Positions 26,474 to 34,599 of a DNA stretch of 64,000 nt are shown piece after piece. The stretch comes from Alkaliphilus serpentinus (GTDB lineage: Bacteria > Bacillota > Clostridia > Peptostreptococcales > Natronincolaceae): NCBI RefSeq assembly GCF_009017255.1, contig NZ_WBZB01000039.1, forward strand, positions 26,607-90,606, in the 5' to 3' direction. Position 1 is the first letter of the stretch. Each line of letters starts with the position of its first letter. The notes beneath the pieces are model-generated. The model saw nothing but the letters and a program-made list of their open reading frames with translations, did no database searches and was not told where the DNA came from. A program made the translations under genes and the position numbers.

Positions 26474-26890
26474 ATGTTTTTATGTGAAACTCCTATTTAC
26501 ACTAACATTATATAATACTCGCTACAGTATGTGTTGATACTCTAAATTATTGATAATATTTAATATGAATCATATTAACTACTATGTATTGATTCTCCAT
26601 GAAGTTTTAGTACACCTTCACTAATCCCTCGACAATTTTCTTGTGTCTCTTGATACCAACTTGTAATTATGAAAGTTCTTTTAATTCACTTAAACATAAT
26701 CTTCTAATATAAGTACATACCAGATTTCCTGCTTATAGGTCAATTAATTAATGAATTTGAAATATAAAAAAAGCTTATCTCTAAGCTTTTCTCATATCTG
26801 ACATATAGTTGTTCTTTTGGTTTCTAGGTAGCATTTAAAGCATCTGACTTCAAACTTCTTTGCAAAATCTGCCTTCTCAACTAAGTATAT
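26474..26890. other. Intergenic region beyond the MerR promoter
   Basis: About 420 bp of A/T-rich sequence with one terminator (26766-26790). A 32-codon open stretch on the minus strand near 26795-26890 carries a CFKC motif but has no start codon and no ribosome site. It may be a gene remnant; nothing else is seen. Confidence 0.35.
26766..26790 (-). terminator. Terminator after the first GNAT gene
   Basis: Arms AAAAGCTTA and TAAGCTTTT flank a four-base loop, followed on the minus strand by a seven-base T-run. It lies 100 bp beyond the acetyltransferase stop. Confidence 0.85.
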
Positions 26891-27694
26891 TTAGAATTTA
26901 TACCAATAACATGTATACTCATATGCTTTTTCTAGACCCAGCTTTTCTGCCATTAATTTTGAACCAACATTATCTTCACTACAATCCCAATGGGGTTCTA
27001 TACCCGTCTTCTTACACTCATTTAAAAACACTGTAGCTAGTTTATATCCATATCCTTTTCTTCTATGATTTTCTAATGTTTCTATTCCAATGGTATGAGT
27101 ATTATCCTTAACTAATCCAGAGTAGCAAATGCTTACTATTTCCTCTTCTATTAAGTAATAATAACATATACCTTTATCTAAAAAATTCTCTAGACTTCCC
27201 CAGAATTGTTCTATTTTATTTCTCAAGAAATCTAAGTTGGAGATCTTTAAATTAAAGGTATTTATATCAACTTTCACTATATTCGCTATGTTTTCTTCAC
27301 TTATTAAAGTTTCATTTTTTGACTTGTATACCAGCTGCTTATCTTTTCCTAGATTTTCACTTGAGAAAACTTCTTCAATTACTCTATTCCATCCTTGGGT
27401 AACTCCCGAAATTTCAATCCATTTGATACCAATGTTATTCAAGCTAGAATAAACACATCCTTCAATGAAAGATAAAAGTTCATTATTAAATTGAAGATTG
27501 CTATAATCCCCTAATAAATAGAAGCCTCCCATACCTAAACAAAAAACTAATGCTGATTTTGGTTGTCCTATGTCATCTACAAAAACCCACCCTGGATTAT
27601 TTTTTTGAATTACTGATGCAGCCTCTGGAAATTTGTCATTTCTAATCAAATAATCTATTTTAGAGTACTTGTCTTTACTTAATTCTTCAATCAT
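26891..27694 (-). CDS. GNAT-family acetyltransferase (two-lobed, PF12746-like)
   Basis: A 267-aa protein whose C-terminal 120 residues form a GNAT fold, with the acetyl-CoA loop in ENHRRKGYGYKLA and a terminal NVGSKLMAEKLGLEKAYEY strand-helix. The N-terminal half resembles the companion lobe of the Firmicutes GNAT_acetyltran group. Substrate unknown. AAGGATG precedes the ATG. Base composition is more A/T-rich than the flanking envelope genes. Confidence 0.75.
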   Translation of the reverse strand: MIEELSKDKYSKIDYLIRNDKFPEAASVIQKNNPGWVFVDDIGQPKSALVFCLGMGGFYLLGDYSNLQFNNELLSFIEGCVYSSLNNIGIKWIEISGVTQGWNRVIEEVFSSENLGKDKQLVYKSKNETLISEENIANIVKVDINTFNLKISNLDFLRNKIEQFWGSLENFLDKGICYYYLIEEEIVSICYSGLVKDNTHTIGIETLENHRRKGYGYKLATVFLNECKKTGIEPHWDCSEDNVGSKLMAEKLGLEKAYEYTCYWYKF

Positions 27695-27790
27695 AATTAT
27701 TCATCCTTTCTATTAACTTCCGTTTTCCCCTTCTCTAAAGTACCCTTAGCTTTAGCCCATCCCCTGTATTAAAAGGATTTAGAATAATGG

Positions 27791-27840
27791 TTTATATAAG
27801 AATAATGGCTGGATTAATCTAGCCATTATTCTTATATAAA
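27791..27840. repeat. Near-perfect 50-bp palindrome
   Basis: Two perfect 20-bp arms (left arm begins TTTATATAAGAA, right arm ends TTCTTATATAAA) flank a 10-base centre that is itself mostly self-complementary. Only one central position pair fails to match. It lies between two acetyltransferase genes on the minus strand. It could serve as a strong terminator for the upstream gene, though no T-tract follows. Confidence 0.85.
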
Positions 27841-27924
27841 TATTAACATTTTTTCTCATAGAAAGCAATTTTCACTAATTCAGATTTAATATTGTAGTTA
27901 GAGTTATACAACACTCAAAACCTT

Positions 27925-28470
27925 CTAATTATTAATAACCTTCAGTAAAATATATCTTAAGATACCTTTAGGATTTTCAGACGTTGGGTATTTGTATTCT
28001 AACTTCTTAATTTCAAATCCACACTTTAGCATATTCTTTAAACTTGGTAAATTAAAGGGGGATATTGTACAAACCAAGTATTTTGCTTCTTTATCCTCAT
28101 CCTTACTTAAGTAATCCATTAAAGAGTTAAAGGTTTTTCTTTGTAGTTTGCTTCCACGATATTCTGGCTTAACAATCGTTGTCTCCAGCTGCAAAACCGA
28201 ATCTAACTCATCGTCAACTAACCCTATATCACGACCAAGATTACGTTCTTCTTGTCTTGGATAGCTGGCATATCTATATCCAACTAACTGATTTGCTTCA
28301 TTAAAGACACCAATTACATAGCCACCTTCTTTAAGCCCTCTTCTCATTTCATCTTCCGTATCCATCACAAAAATGTCTTTATCTTCTAATTGATGATAAA
28401 TTTCTAATTGCATACTCAATAGTTCATCGATATATTCTAGTCCAATTCTTTTCAATATTAGCCTTTCCAA
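27925..28470 (-). CDS. GNAT-family acetyltransferase
   Basis: A 181-aa predicted N-acetyltransferase; TTIVKPEYRGSKLQRKTF supplies the acetyl-CoA loop and SPFNLPSLKNMLKCGF the C-terminal segment. The start is placed at TTG 28470, seven bases after AAAGGTGG and in register with the fold. An upstream ATG at 28548 would add a poly-isoleucine stretch from A/T-rich leader DNA and has no good ribosome site. Substrate unknown. Confidence 0.75.
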   Translation of the reverse strand: MERLILKRIGLEYIDELLSMQLEIYHQLEDKDIFVMDTEDEMRRGLKEGGYVIGVFNEANQLVGYRYASYPRQEERNLGRDIGLVDDELDSVLQLETTIVKPEYRGSKLQRKTFNSLMDYLSKDEDKEAKYLVCTISPFNLPSLKNMLKCGFEIKKLEYKYPTSENPKGILRYILLKVINN

Positions 28471-28621
28471 AACCTCACCACCTTTAAATAATGCCCCACT
28501 AGCTTTGATGATAATGATTATTATTAATATTACCCTATTCTTACCCATAACTCACAATTTCTTTATTCTATCGAATTGGTTCATAAAAAAAGACCCCTAT
28601 TAAAGTCCTATTATAGCAAAC

Positions 28622-28658
28622 AACCCTGTTCCCTCAATAAAACTAGGGGCACAGGGTT
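28622..28658 (-). terminator. Hairpin after the aminotransferase gene
   Basis: Arms AACCCTGT and ACAGGGTT, extended by inner CCCT/AGGG pairs, lie about 60 bp past the aminotransferase stop. The T-tract is weak. Confidence 0.55.
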
Positions 28659-28715
28659 CTCATCCTTAAATGTATACTGATGCTAAAATCTTTTTTCATA
28701 TGTCCCCCTGCTTAT

Positions 28716-29852
28716 TCATTTGCCTTCAAATAGCTCATAACCACTAACAAAGTATTCTTCCAACTTATTTAGAATCTCTTTGAAATTATCTCTACCTAGT
28801 CCAATTCTAAAATAATTGCCTTCGTAATCAAATATATCACCAGGAACAATCATGATATTCTGCTCCTTTACAATTCTATCGCAGAACTCAACTACATTTA
28901 TTTTGGAATTAAGCCTAGGAAATGCTATTGACCCACCATTAGGTTCTATCCATGTAAAAAGGTTGCTAAACTTATGAAAGAAACTTCTTGCTGCTATTAA
29001 ATTCTCTTGAATTCTCTCTTTATTTCTTTTTACGATAGCTTCCTTTTGTCTTAAGGCCATAATCCCTAAAATTTCACTAGGGGCACTGCCACATATGGTT
29101 GTATAATCCTTTAATGTAGCAAGTTCCTTCATAAGCTTATGGTCCTGAGTTGTAATCCAGCCTAGCCTAAGGCCAGGTAAGCTAAAGGTTTTAGATAATC
29201 CAAATAATGAAATACCTTTTTCATAGAGATCGGCAACTGAGGACAATGCATTTTCTTCACTATGCTCTAATAGCCAATACATTTCATCAGAAAATATGTA
29301 TAAATTATATTTCTTAGCAATTTCAATTATTTTATTTAGTTCTACCCTTGTGGGCATATATCCCGTTGGATTATGAGGAAAGTTTATTATGATCATTTTG
29401 GTGTTGGCTTGAATATTTCTTTCTAGAAAGTCTATATCTAGATGCCATTGATTATCCTTTTCTTCTATTCTCCAGTTGGTTACTGAAGCCCCTAAGGATT
29501 TGCAGATTTCAGCTAAGGATTGATAAATGGGATCTATTACAATAACATGATCTCCCTCGTCAACCACAGCATTCATCGCAACAAAAATTCCTTCCTCTGG
29601 AACAAAGGTTATAACATCTTGGGCATCAATATTCTTATAAAGACTGGCTATTTCCTTTCTCAGAATGGGATGCCCCATTGATTCAGTATAGCTAAGCTTT
29701 AAATGATTCCAAAGCCTTAAGCTCTCTTCATCAGCATTTGCGACAAGTTCCTCCATCGTTAAGCTTTCGCAGTCAGAAGGACTTAATAAGTATTGCGCAG
29801 TAAACTCATATATTGCAAAGTATCTTTCCAGCTTAAATTCCTTAATTTTCAT
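28716..29852 (-). CDS. PLP-dependent class I/II aminotransferase
   Basis: A 378-aa fold-type I aminotransferase. Key residues are the cofactor-stacking and Asn region NFPHNPTGY, the Asp in SDEMYW, the Schiff-base Lys in GLSKTFSLPGLRLGW and the substrate-carboxylate Arg in YFRIGLGR. It most resembles Firmicutes aminotransferases of unsettled substrate rather than AspC or HisC. GGAGGG precedes the ATG. An 18-bp palindrome lies in its promoter. No pathway genes adjoin it. Confidence 0.88.
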   Translation of the reverse strand: MKIKEFKLERYFAIYEFTAQYLLSPSDCESLTMEELVANADEESLRLWNHLKLSYTESMGHPILRKEIASLYKNIDAQDVITFVPEEGIFVAMNAVVDEGDHVIVIDPIYQSLAEICKSLGASVTNWRIEEKDNQWHLDIDFLERNIQANTKMIIINFPHNPTGYMPTRVELNKIIEIAKKYNLYIFSDEMYWLLEHSEENALSSVADLYEKGISLFGLSKTFSLPGLRLGWITTQDHKLMKELATLKDYTTICGSAPSEILGIMALRQKEAIVKRNKERIQENLIAARSFFHKFSNLFTWIEPNGGSIAFPRLNSKINVVEFCDRIVKEQNIMIVPGDIFDYEGNYFRIGLGRDNFKEILNKLEEYFVSGYELFEGK

Positions 29853-29892
29853 GAACTGATCCCTCCTATATCCTTATTAAATCTATTGTATC

Positions 29893-29910
29893 ATTTAAGT
29901 TAACTTAAAT
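29893..29910 (-). promoter_or_regulatory. 18-bp perfect palindrome in the aminotransferase promoter
   Basis: ATTTAAGTTAACTTAAAT reads identically on both strands. On the minus strand a TACAAT hexamer follows four bases later, so the palindrome fills the -35/-10 spacer and could be an operator. No adjacent regulator gene is evident. Confidence 0.5.
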
Positions 29911-29963
29911 AAAATCTAAGAATATTTCTTATGTGTAAGGATTTAATTGGAGCTGGTAGAACT

Positions 29964-30004
29964 AAAAAAACGAAGGATTAGCTTTTATTAGCGCTAATCC
30001 TTCG
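29964..30004 (-). terminator. Strong terminator after the HAD remnant
   Basis: A 12-bp perfect stem (CGAAGGATTAGC with GCTAATCCTTCG) with a 10-base loop is followed on the minus strand by seven T residues, about 40 bp past the remnant coding sequence. Confidence 0.9.
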
Positions 30005-30044
30005 CTTTACTCATTTATTATATCCTCACACTTGCTAGGGTAAT

Positions 30045-30574
30045 TTAATCTTCAGTTGTATCCCCATGAAAGGTTACAGTAAAAACGTATGCTACATCAT
30101 ACTCTTTAAGAGCTTCCATTCCTTCCTTCTCATCAAATATGCTTGATGGACTTTCAGTTGAGAGTTCTCTATTCTATTCAGCTGAACCTCTTTAATCCCA
30201 TTGGTAATTATCGCCAGCCTAAAGCCTTTGTCGAATAAATATCTACAAATATCGATTGCCCCTTCAATTATGAATGAGGCTTCTCCTAGGAATTGAAGAT
30301 ATCTTTGACTAAAATCCTGAAAATCTGATTTAACTGACAGCGAATGCTCCTGTATAAGTCTTTCAAAGCGCTTTGTTCTTAGTGTAATCATATCCACATT
30401 GCCCACCTCAAATTCCTTCCACAACTGCATATTGATGGTTCTGTAGCTATTAAGGATTTCATCGCTACATTCTATATCATGATCCTTTAATAGACTGGTT
30501 AAGGCGAATACTTCCGCTTTTGTGTAATCAAACAATGTATCATCTGCATCAAATAAAATATATTGATAAATCAA
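30045..30574 (-). pseudogene. Truncated YjjG-like HAD phosphatase fused to an unrelated tail
   Basis: The open frame 30092-30574 gives 160 aa, against about 230 for YjjG-type 5'-nucleotidases. Motif I (FDADDTLFDYT), the alpha-helical cap and motif II (AIITNGIKEV) are intact, but the motif III Lys and motif IV acidic residues are missing. After NRIENS the reading becomes basic and meaningless. In another frame the same DNA encodes about 40 sensible residues, including EGMEALKEYDVAYVFTV, to a stop at 30045. A deletion joining two genes explains this best. The product is unlikely to be active. Confidence 0.75.
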
Positions 30575-30640
30575 TTTTTAACCCCCTTTGTTGTTGGTAA
30601 GACTGTAAATTAATCCGTTGTACATAAATTTTAGATAAAA

Positions 30641-31243
30641 TTAACCCAGTATTTTAGCCAAGTATTGGGGCACCTCTACCTCTGCATCCCTGTTTATTAG
30701 CTTTACCTCTATACCCATTCTCTCGGCTCTATATACAAGGTCATGGGCGGTGGAGGTATAAAAGGAGGTTCCCACCACCAAAAGAACATCTGCCTCTGAC
30801 ACCATGCTTATTGCTTCAAAGTACAAGGGGATCTCATCGCCGTATAAAACAACCTTTGGCTGTAGCAATGTATCACAGTGGGTACAATAAATCTTCTCAT
30901 TAACTCCTTCTAAATCATAACTCCTTAAGCACTTGGGACAAAAAATACTATTTAAGTTCCCGTGAATTTCAATAACCCTTTTGCTGCCTGCCTTTTCATG
31001 GAGGGAATCAATGTTCATTGTCACTATGGGTATATTGTGTTTAGCCAGTGCAAGATGGGCCCCATTGGGTTTAGCCCCTTTAATAGTGCTATGTAGCTCC
31101 TTTAAGATCTTATAGAAGTGATTGGGGTTTTCATTAAAATAGTCCCTTGTCAAAAGATTTCTAAGCTCTCCCATTTCATTAAAGGTAGGTATTCCGCTGG
31201 CCTTTGAAACTCCAGCTCCTGTAAAGGCGACAATCCTTTTCAA
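30641..31243 (-). CDS. Sir2-family NAD-dependent protein deacylase
   Basis: A 200-aa sirtuin. Visible are the NAD loop TGAGVSKASGIPTF, the TMNIDSLHEKAG block (canonical TQNIDGLH), the catalytic His in EIHGNL, two zinc Cys pairs (CPKC, CTHC) and LLVVGTSF. It is some 40 residues shorter than typical CobB, mostly in the helical module after GIPTF. Sirtuins remove acyl groups from lysines using NAD. All catalytic residues seem present, so activity is plausible. It stands alone. Confidence 0.85.
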   Translation of the reverse strand: MKRIVAFTGAGVSKASGIPTFNEMGELRNLLTRDYFNENPNHFYKILKELHSTIKGAKPNGAHLALAKHNIPIVTMNIDSLHEKAGSKRVIEIHGNLNSIFCPKCLRSYDLEGVNEKIYCTHCDTLLQPKVVLYGDEIPLYFEAISMVSEADVLLVVGTSFYTSTAHDLVYRAERMGIEVKLINRDAEVEVPQYLAKILG

Positions 31244-31272
31244 CTAAAAGCCCTCCTTATGAATTCGATTGT

Positions 31273-31301
31273 TTGACTCTATTTTTTATAATTAGTATAC
31301 T
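31273..31301 (+). promoter_or_regulatory. Sigma-A promoter of a broken small gene
   Basis: TTGACT (31273-31278) and TATACT (31296-31301) are spaced by 17 bp, with GGGGGTGAT ahead of the ATG at 31323. This is an intact expression signal in front of a frameshifted gene. Confidence 0.75.
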
Positions 31302-31322
31302 TTAGAAGGGGGTGATTTTCAA

Positions 31323-31492
31323 ATGAAAGATGATCAAAATTCAGTTCTACATCCTACACAGGGATTATAGCTTTTTTAATTGGTGCATGTTTCTTTGTGG
31401 CATCAGTTTCCATTTGGAAGCTTATTTGTCAGGCCCTACTAATTATTCTTGAGGCCTTTGAAAGCTATACAAGAAATACAAATAAAGGTTAG
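31323..31492 (+). pseudogene. Frameshifted small membrane protein gene
   Basis: From the ATG the frame reads MKDDQN and then hits a stop after nine more codons. One frame over, without its own start codon, the DNA encodes about 50 residues with a hydrophobic helix (IIAFLIGACFFVASVSIW) and a second amphipathic segment, ending at TAG 31492 inside the terminator. A single indel near 31339 would restore one protein of about 56 aa. No homology is recognised. Confidence 0.6.
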
Positions 31493-31516
31493 GTACCCTG
31501 TACCTAACCTTTATTT
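31480..31516. terminator. Bidirectional terminator with 17-bp stem
   Basis: Perfect 17-bp arms (AAATAAAGGTTAGGTAC and its complement) flank three bases. It serves the broken plus-strand gene and the convergent minus-strand gene, whose stop lies inside it. Confidence 0.9.
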
Positions 31517-32021
31517 ATAGCAATCCCTTAATAGCATTTATAATATAGTTTCCTACCTCTTCAACATTAGCTCTTTTTGAAGGAGCAGTGATGCTGTCAA
31601 TATCAATTAATTGATTATCCCATTGAGCTCTATCTGCTGTGTTAACCATATAAATCCTACTATAATCCTTAAGGCTTGTGATAAAGGCTTCTACCTCTTT
31701 ATGAAGACCGTTTGATTCAATTGAGGAAAAGATAATGATTGCATCCCATTCTTCATGATTAATCTCTGCTAGCTGAGTAATATCAACAACAGAAATATAA
31801 ACAGCATTTTCTTTATAATAACTTTCTACATTTTTTAGTACCTTTTCTTTAAAGGACTTTTTCTGAGTTGCAATTAAAACCCTTGAATCGTGGACATCAT
31901 CATTTATGCTATAGTTCTCTATTATTCCTTGAACCTTAGTCACTCTGTAGGTTAAGATTCCAGAAACGCCCAAAATCATAACGAGCAACACTACTGCCAT
32001 AACATTTCTCGCTGTTTTCAT
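31515..32021 (-). CDS. Membrane-anchored protein of unknown function
   Basis: I do not recognise a family. The 168-aa product has one N-terminal helix (MAVVLLVMILGVSGILTYRV) and a soluble domain of about 135 residues with alternating strands and helices (VLIATQKKSF, WDAIIIFSSIES, YSRIYMVNTAD). This recalls a flavodoxin-like fold, but no FMN loop is evident. The ATG at 32021 is preceded by GGGAGGT with seven-base spacing; the longer upstream frame is rejected. Confidence 0.6.
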   Translation of the reverse strand: MKTARNVMAVVLLVMILGVSGILTYRVTKVQGIIENYSINDDVHDSRVLIATQKKSFKEKVLKNVESYYKENAVYISVVDITQLAEINHEEWDAIIIFSSIESNGLHKEVEAFITSLKDYSRIYMVNTADRAQWDNQLIDIDSITAPSKRANVEEVGNYIINAIKGLL

Positions 32022-32225
32022 GGTTCTACCTCCCATCAGATTGCCCATGGATCTTCCGCTTCTTTTAAAATTGTATTTATTCATATAAGTGAATATTTCA
32101 AACAAATAGAGTATTAATACTATTATATCAAGATTAAGAAATCAATCTCTAGTGAAATATTATGTAGTATATGCAACAATTAACTTTTTAGAGGTTTTTA
32201 TACTATGTAACAGGCCGGAATATAA

Positions 32226-32615
32226 TTAAAATTTTAATATTTCATTCCACTTTTTAAGCTCTATCTTGTCACTACTAACATCCTTTATTGTAATATGACT
32301 CTCAAGCTCATTAATCTTTGTTCTAGCAATGGCTGCCATTTTTAATACATCTTTATTTTTTGAGGTTGAGGTGCCTGCCATAATTTCCATTAACGCTGGA
32401 TCATTTACAACGATGGTTATTTCCTCTTCTTTAAATTCTTCCATTACCTTTAATAATTTAACCAGTGCAGCTAAGCCTACCACTGCTGGCTTTTTATAGC
32501 TATCCCAAATGGTATCTTTTTTTATTAACTGATCCTTAAAAATTCTATATCGAATCTCTATGTCTTCTCCTTCATATCCAGCTGATATTCCCGCTAAGTA
32601 TACTGTAATCATCAT
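32226..32615 (-). CDS. Hypothetical 129-aa protein
   Basis: The family is not recognised. The product is soluble with an alternating pattern: strand (ITVYLAGISAGY), a long central helix (VVGLAALVKLLKVMEEF), strand (EITIVVNDPALM), then a helical C-terminus. The pattern vaguely recalls RNase H-like folds, but the acidic catalytic set is not demonstrable. ACGGAGGG precedes the start. It is flanked by A/T-rich gaps. Confidence 0.55.
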   Translation of the reverse strand: MMITVYLAGISAGYEGEDIEIRYRIFKDQLIKKDTIWDSYKKPAVVGLAALVKLLKVMEEFKEEEITIVVNDPALMEIMAGTSTSKNKDVLKMAAIARTKINELESHITIKDVSSDKIELKKWNEILKF

Positions 32616-32701
32616 AACCCTCCGTATTTTTTAAATATATTTTTCACTTCCCTTGTAGCTAATAAGCTTAACTATATTAAATATTGTAGCTGTTATTTTA
32701 A

Positions 32702-32729
32702 ATTTCAATCTTCCATTTTCAATTCTCAA
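32702..32729. repeat. Short heptamer-phase run
   Basis: Four successive 7-bp units, ATTTCAA, TCTTCCA, TTTTCAA and TTCTCAA, overlap the end of a decayed small gene. They share the TTTTCAA unit with 36348-36448. Confidence 0.6.
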
Positions 32730-32887
32730 TTGCTTCTTCTCATCTTTATAATACCTCTAACAATGATTATAACAGCCAAAACCAAATCGATGCTCCCTCT
32801 AATGATATAGCCTGTAGATATTCTATATATTGCTCATAGACCTATTACCCCCAGTATAATAAAAGTAGCAAGGTACCTTCTATCCAC
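32726..32887 (-). pseudogene. Small two-helix membrane protein gene with in-frame TGA
   Basis: A GTG start at 32887 follows GGAGG by seven bases. Seventeen codons (ending FIILGVIGL) run to TGA at 32834-32836. The same frame then continues for 35 codons with a second hydrophobic helix (LVLAVIIIVRGII) and ends with basic residues at TGA 32726. The whole reads as a 53-codon two-helix membrane protein interrupted by one nonsense codon. Single-base decay is the simplest explanation; no selenocysteine context is evident. Confidence 0.55.
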
Positions 32888-32929
32888 TATATTTCCTCCT
32901 AATATACGATTCTATCAGCTAACTTTAAT

Positions 32930-33649
32930 TTAGTTTCCCTCTCCTTTTGCCATAAGCTTGATATCCTTTATCTCCTCAGGTGTTAGATATCTCCACTTTC
33001 CTGTTGGCAAATCTCCAAGGGTTAGATTCATAATCCGTATCCTCTTTAACTTTATAACTTCATAGCCAAATTGACTACACATTCTTCTGATTTGTCGATT
33101 CAGTCCCTGAGAAAGGATAATTCTAAAGGTCCTCTCATTCACCTTAATAACCTTGCATTTTTTCGTTATTGCATAGCTTTTCTTCACAGGATTAAAGATT
33201 TTAACTCCCTTTGACATGGCTTCTAGAAATGATGCTGTAATTGGCTTATTTACTGTTACGATATATTCCTTTTCATGATTATTGCTTTCTGCCAATATTT
33301 CATTTACAATGCTTCCATCATTGGTTAGTAATATTAAGCCTTCGGAATCTTTATCTAATCTTCCTATGGGAAATATTCGTTTAGGATGCTTAACATAATC
33401 TATGATATTATCTTTTATATGCCTCTCAGTGGTGGAGATTATTCCTACAGGTTTATTTAAGGCAATATAGATATCATTTTTTTGAGGTATGACCAGCTTC
33501 CCACTCACCTCAACCTGATCCTCTTCATTTACAATTGAACCTAACTCAGCTATCCTTCCGTTTATTTTAACTTTTTGCTCCATGATCAGCTTATCGGCTT
33601 CTCTTCTTGAGCAAAGACCTGTTGAGCTAATATAGTTATTCAGTCTCAT
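32930..33649 (-). CDS. rluF: 23S rRNA pseudouridine synthase, RluF type
   Basis: A 239-aa RsuA/RluB/E/F-family enzyme. It has an N-terminal S4 RNA-binding domain (MRLNNYISSTGLCSRREAD), the catalytic Asp in PIGRLDKDSEGLILLTNDG and the family end motif GLNRQIRRMCSQFGYEV. The RRMC-QFGYEV ending and lack of a long tail favour RluF (U2604 in E. coli numbering) over RluB, but target specificity is inferred. It is a single gene. Confidence 0.85.
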   Translation of the reverse strand: MRLNNYISSTGLCSRREADKLIMEQKVKINGRIAELGSIVNEEDQVEVSGKLVIPQKNDIYIALNKPVGIISTTERHIKDNIIDYVKHPKRIFPIGRLDKDSEGLILLTNDGSIVNEILAESNNHEKEYIVTVNKPITASFLEAMSKGVKIFNPVKKSYAITKKCKVIKVNERTFRIILSQGLNRQIRRMCSQFGYEVIKLKRIRIMNLTLGDLPTGKWRYLTPEEIKDIKLMAKGEGN

Positions 33650-33892
33650 AAAGTTCTTAAAGTCTCCTTACACTTATGTTGGTATATAAATTTATTGTTG
33701 GTATATTTGATACCTTTTATTATAAGAATCAGCAAATAAAGCTAGAGTATATCTAAATACCCTAGCTTAATGATGTTAGTCAATACTCAGATGGCACCTG
33801 TTCTTAAATAAAAATATCATTTTAATCAATTTTCCAATATCATTATATTTCTTTTTATACCCAATGGAAAGGAAAATATTCTTTATAGCTGG

Positions 33893-34522
33893 CTACTTAA
33901 AGTATTTTACATTTTTACTCCGAACATCCCCGATGGTTGAAGACTGACCATGTCCTGGATAAATTACAGTAGTATCCGACCATCTTGATACCTTGTTCAT
34001 AATAGATTTCCTAAGAGCTTCTTCATTTCCTCCTGTAAGATCTGTCCTTCCCAAATCATCTTCAAAAACAGTGTCGCCGGTGAATACGATATTGCTATTA
34101 CTTTCCTTAAGACATATTCCTCCAGGGGTATGACCTGGGGTATGAATCACCTCTAGCTTCAACCCTCCCACCCTGATTATACTACCATCCGTCACCATGG
34201 TATCTACCTTTAAAGAAATATCTTCCCTTCTCATTTGGGCTGAGTAATTTATCTGGGGATCCATTAATCCTTCTACTTCTTTCTTATGAGCCATAATGGG
34301 TATATTGAATATTTTCTTAAGGCCTTCTGCCCCTCCTATATGATCAAAATGACAATGGGTTACTATGATTCCAATCGGCTTTAATGAGTTTCTATTTATA
34401 CCCTTAGTTAGGGTTTTTTGATCATCTCCTGGGTCGATTACTAGAGCTTCTAGGGTATCTTCATCATAAATAATGTAGGCGTTTGTTTCATCCATACCAA
34501 CTATAAATCTATCAATTTTCAT
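33893..34522 (-). CDS. Metallo-beta-lactamase-fold hydrolase, glyoxalase II-like
   Basis: A 209-aa MBL-fold protein similar to B. subtilis YqgX. Metal ligands are visible in THCHFDHIGG (HxHxDH), in TPGHTPGG, in the Asp of FTGDTVF and in YPGHG. Such proteins hydrolyse thioesters such as lactoylglutathione, bacillithiol adducts or unknown substrates; no glyoxalase I is nearby. No signal peptide. A weak hairpin at 33738-33766 lies downstream. Confidence 0.85.
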   Translation of the reverse strand: MKIDRFIVGMDETNAYIIYDEDTLEALVIDPGDDQKTLTKGINRNSLKPIGIIVTHCHFDHIGGAEGLKKIFNIPIMAHKKEVEGLMDPQINYSAQMRREDISLKVDTMVTDGSIIRVGGLKLEVIHTPGHTPGGICLKESNSNIVFTGDTVFEDDLGRTDLTGGNEEALRKSIMNKVSRWSDTTVIYPGHGQSSTIGDVRSKNVKYFK

Positions 34523-34599
34523 TTCAGGTTCTCCTTCTATTAAACACTAATTCATATTGTTCACATGATATATATCAGAAAACTCAATATTAATGGCTT

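Noticed and set aside
26795..26890. CFKC-containing 32-codon stretch as a small gene
   Set aside because: There is no start codon or ribosome site in frame; at most a remnant.
28471..28548. N-terminal extension of the second GNAT protein with a poly-isoleucine run
   Set aside because: The upstream ATG lacks a ribosome site and the run comes from A/T-rich leader DNA; a TTG with AAAGGTGG upstream fits the fold start.
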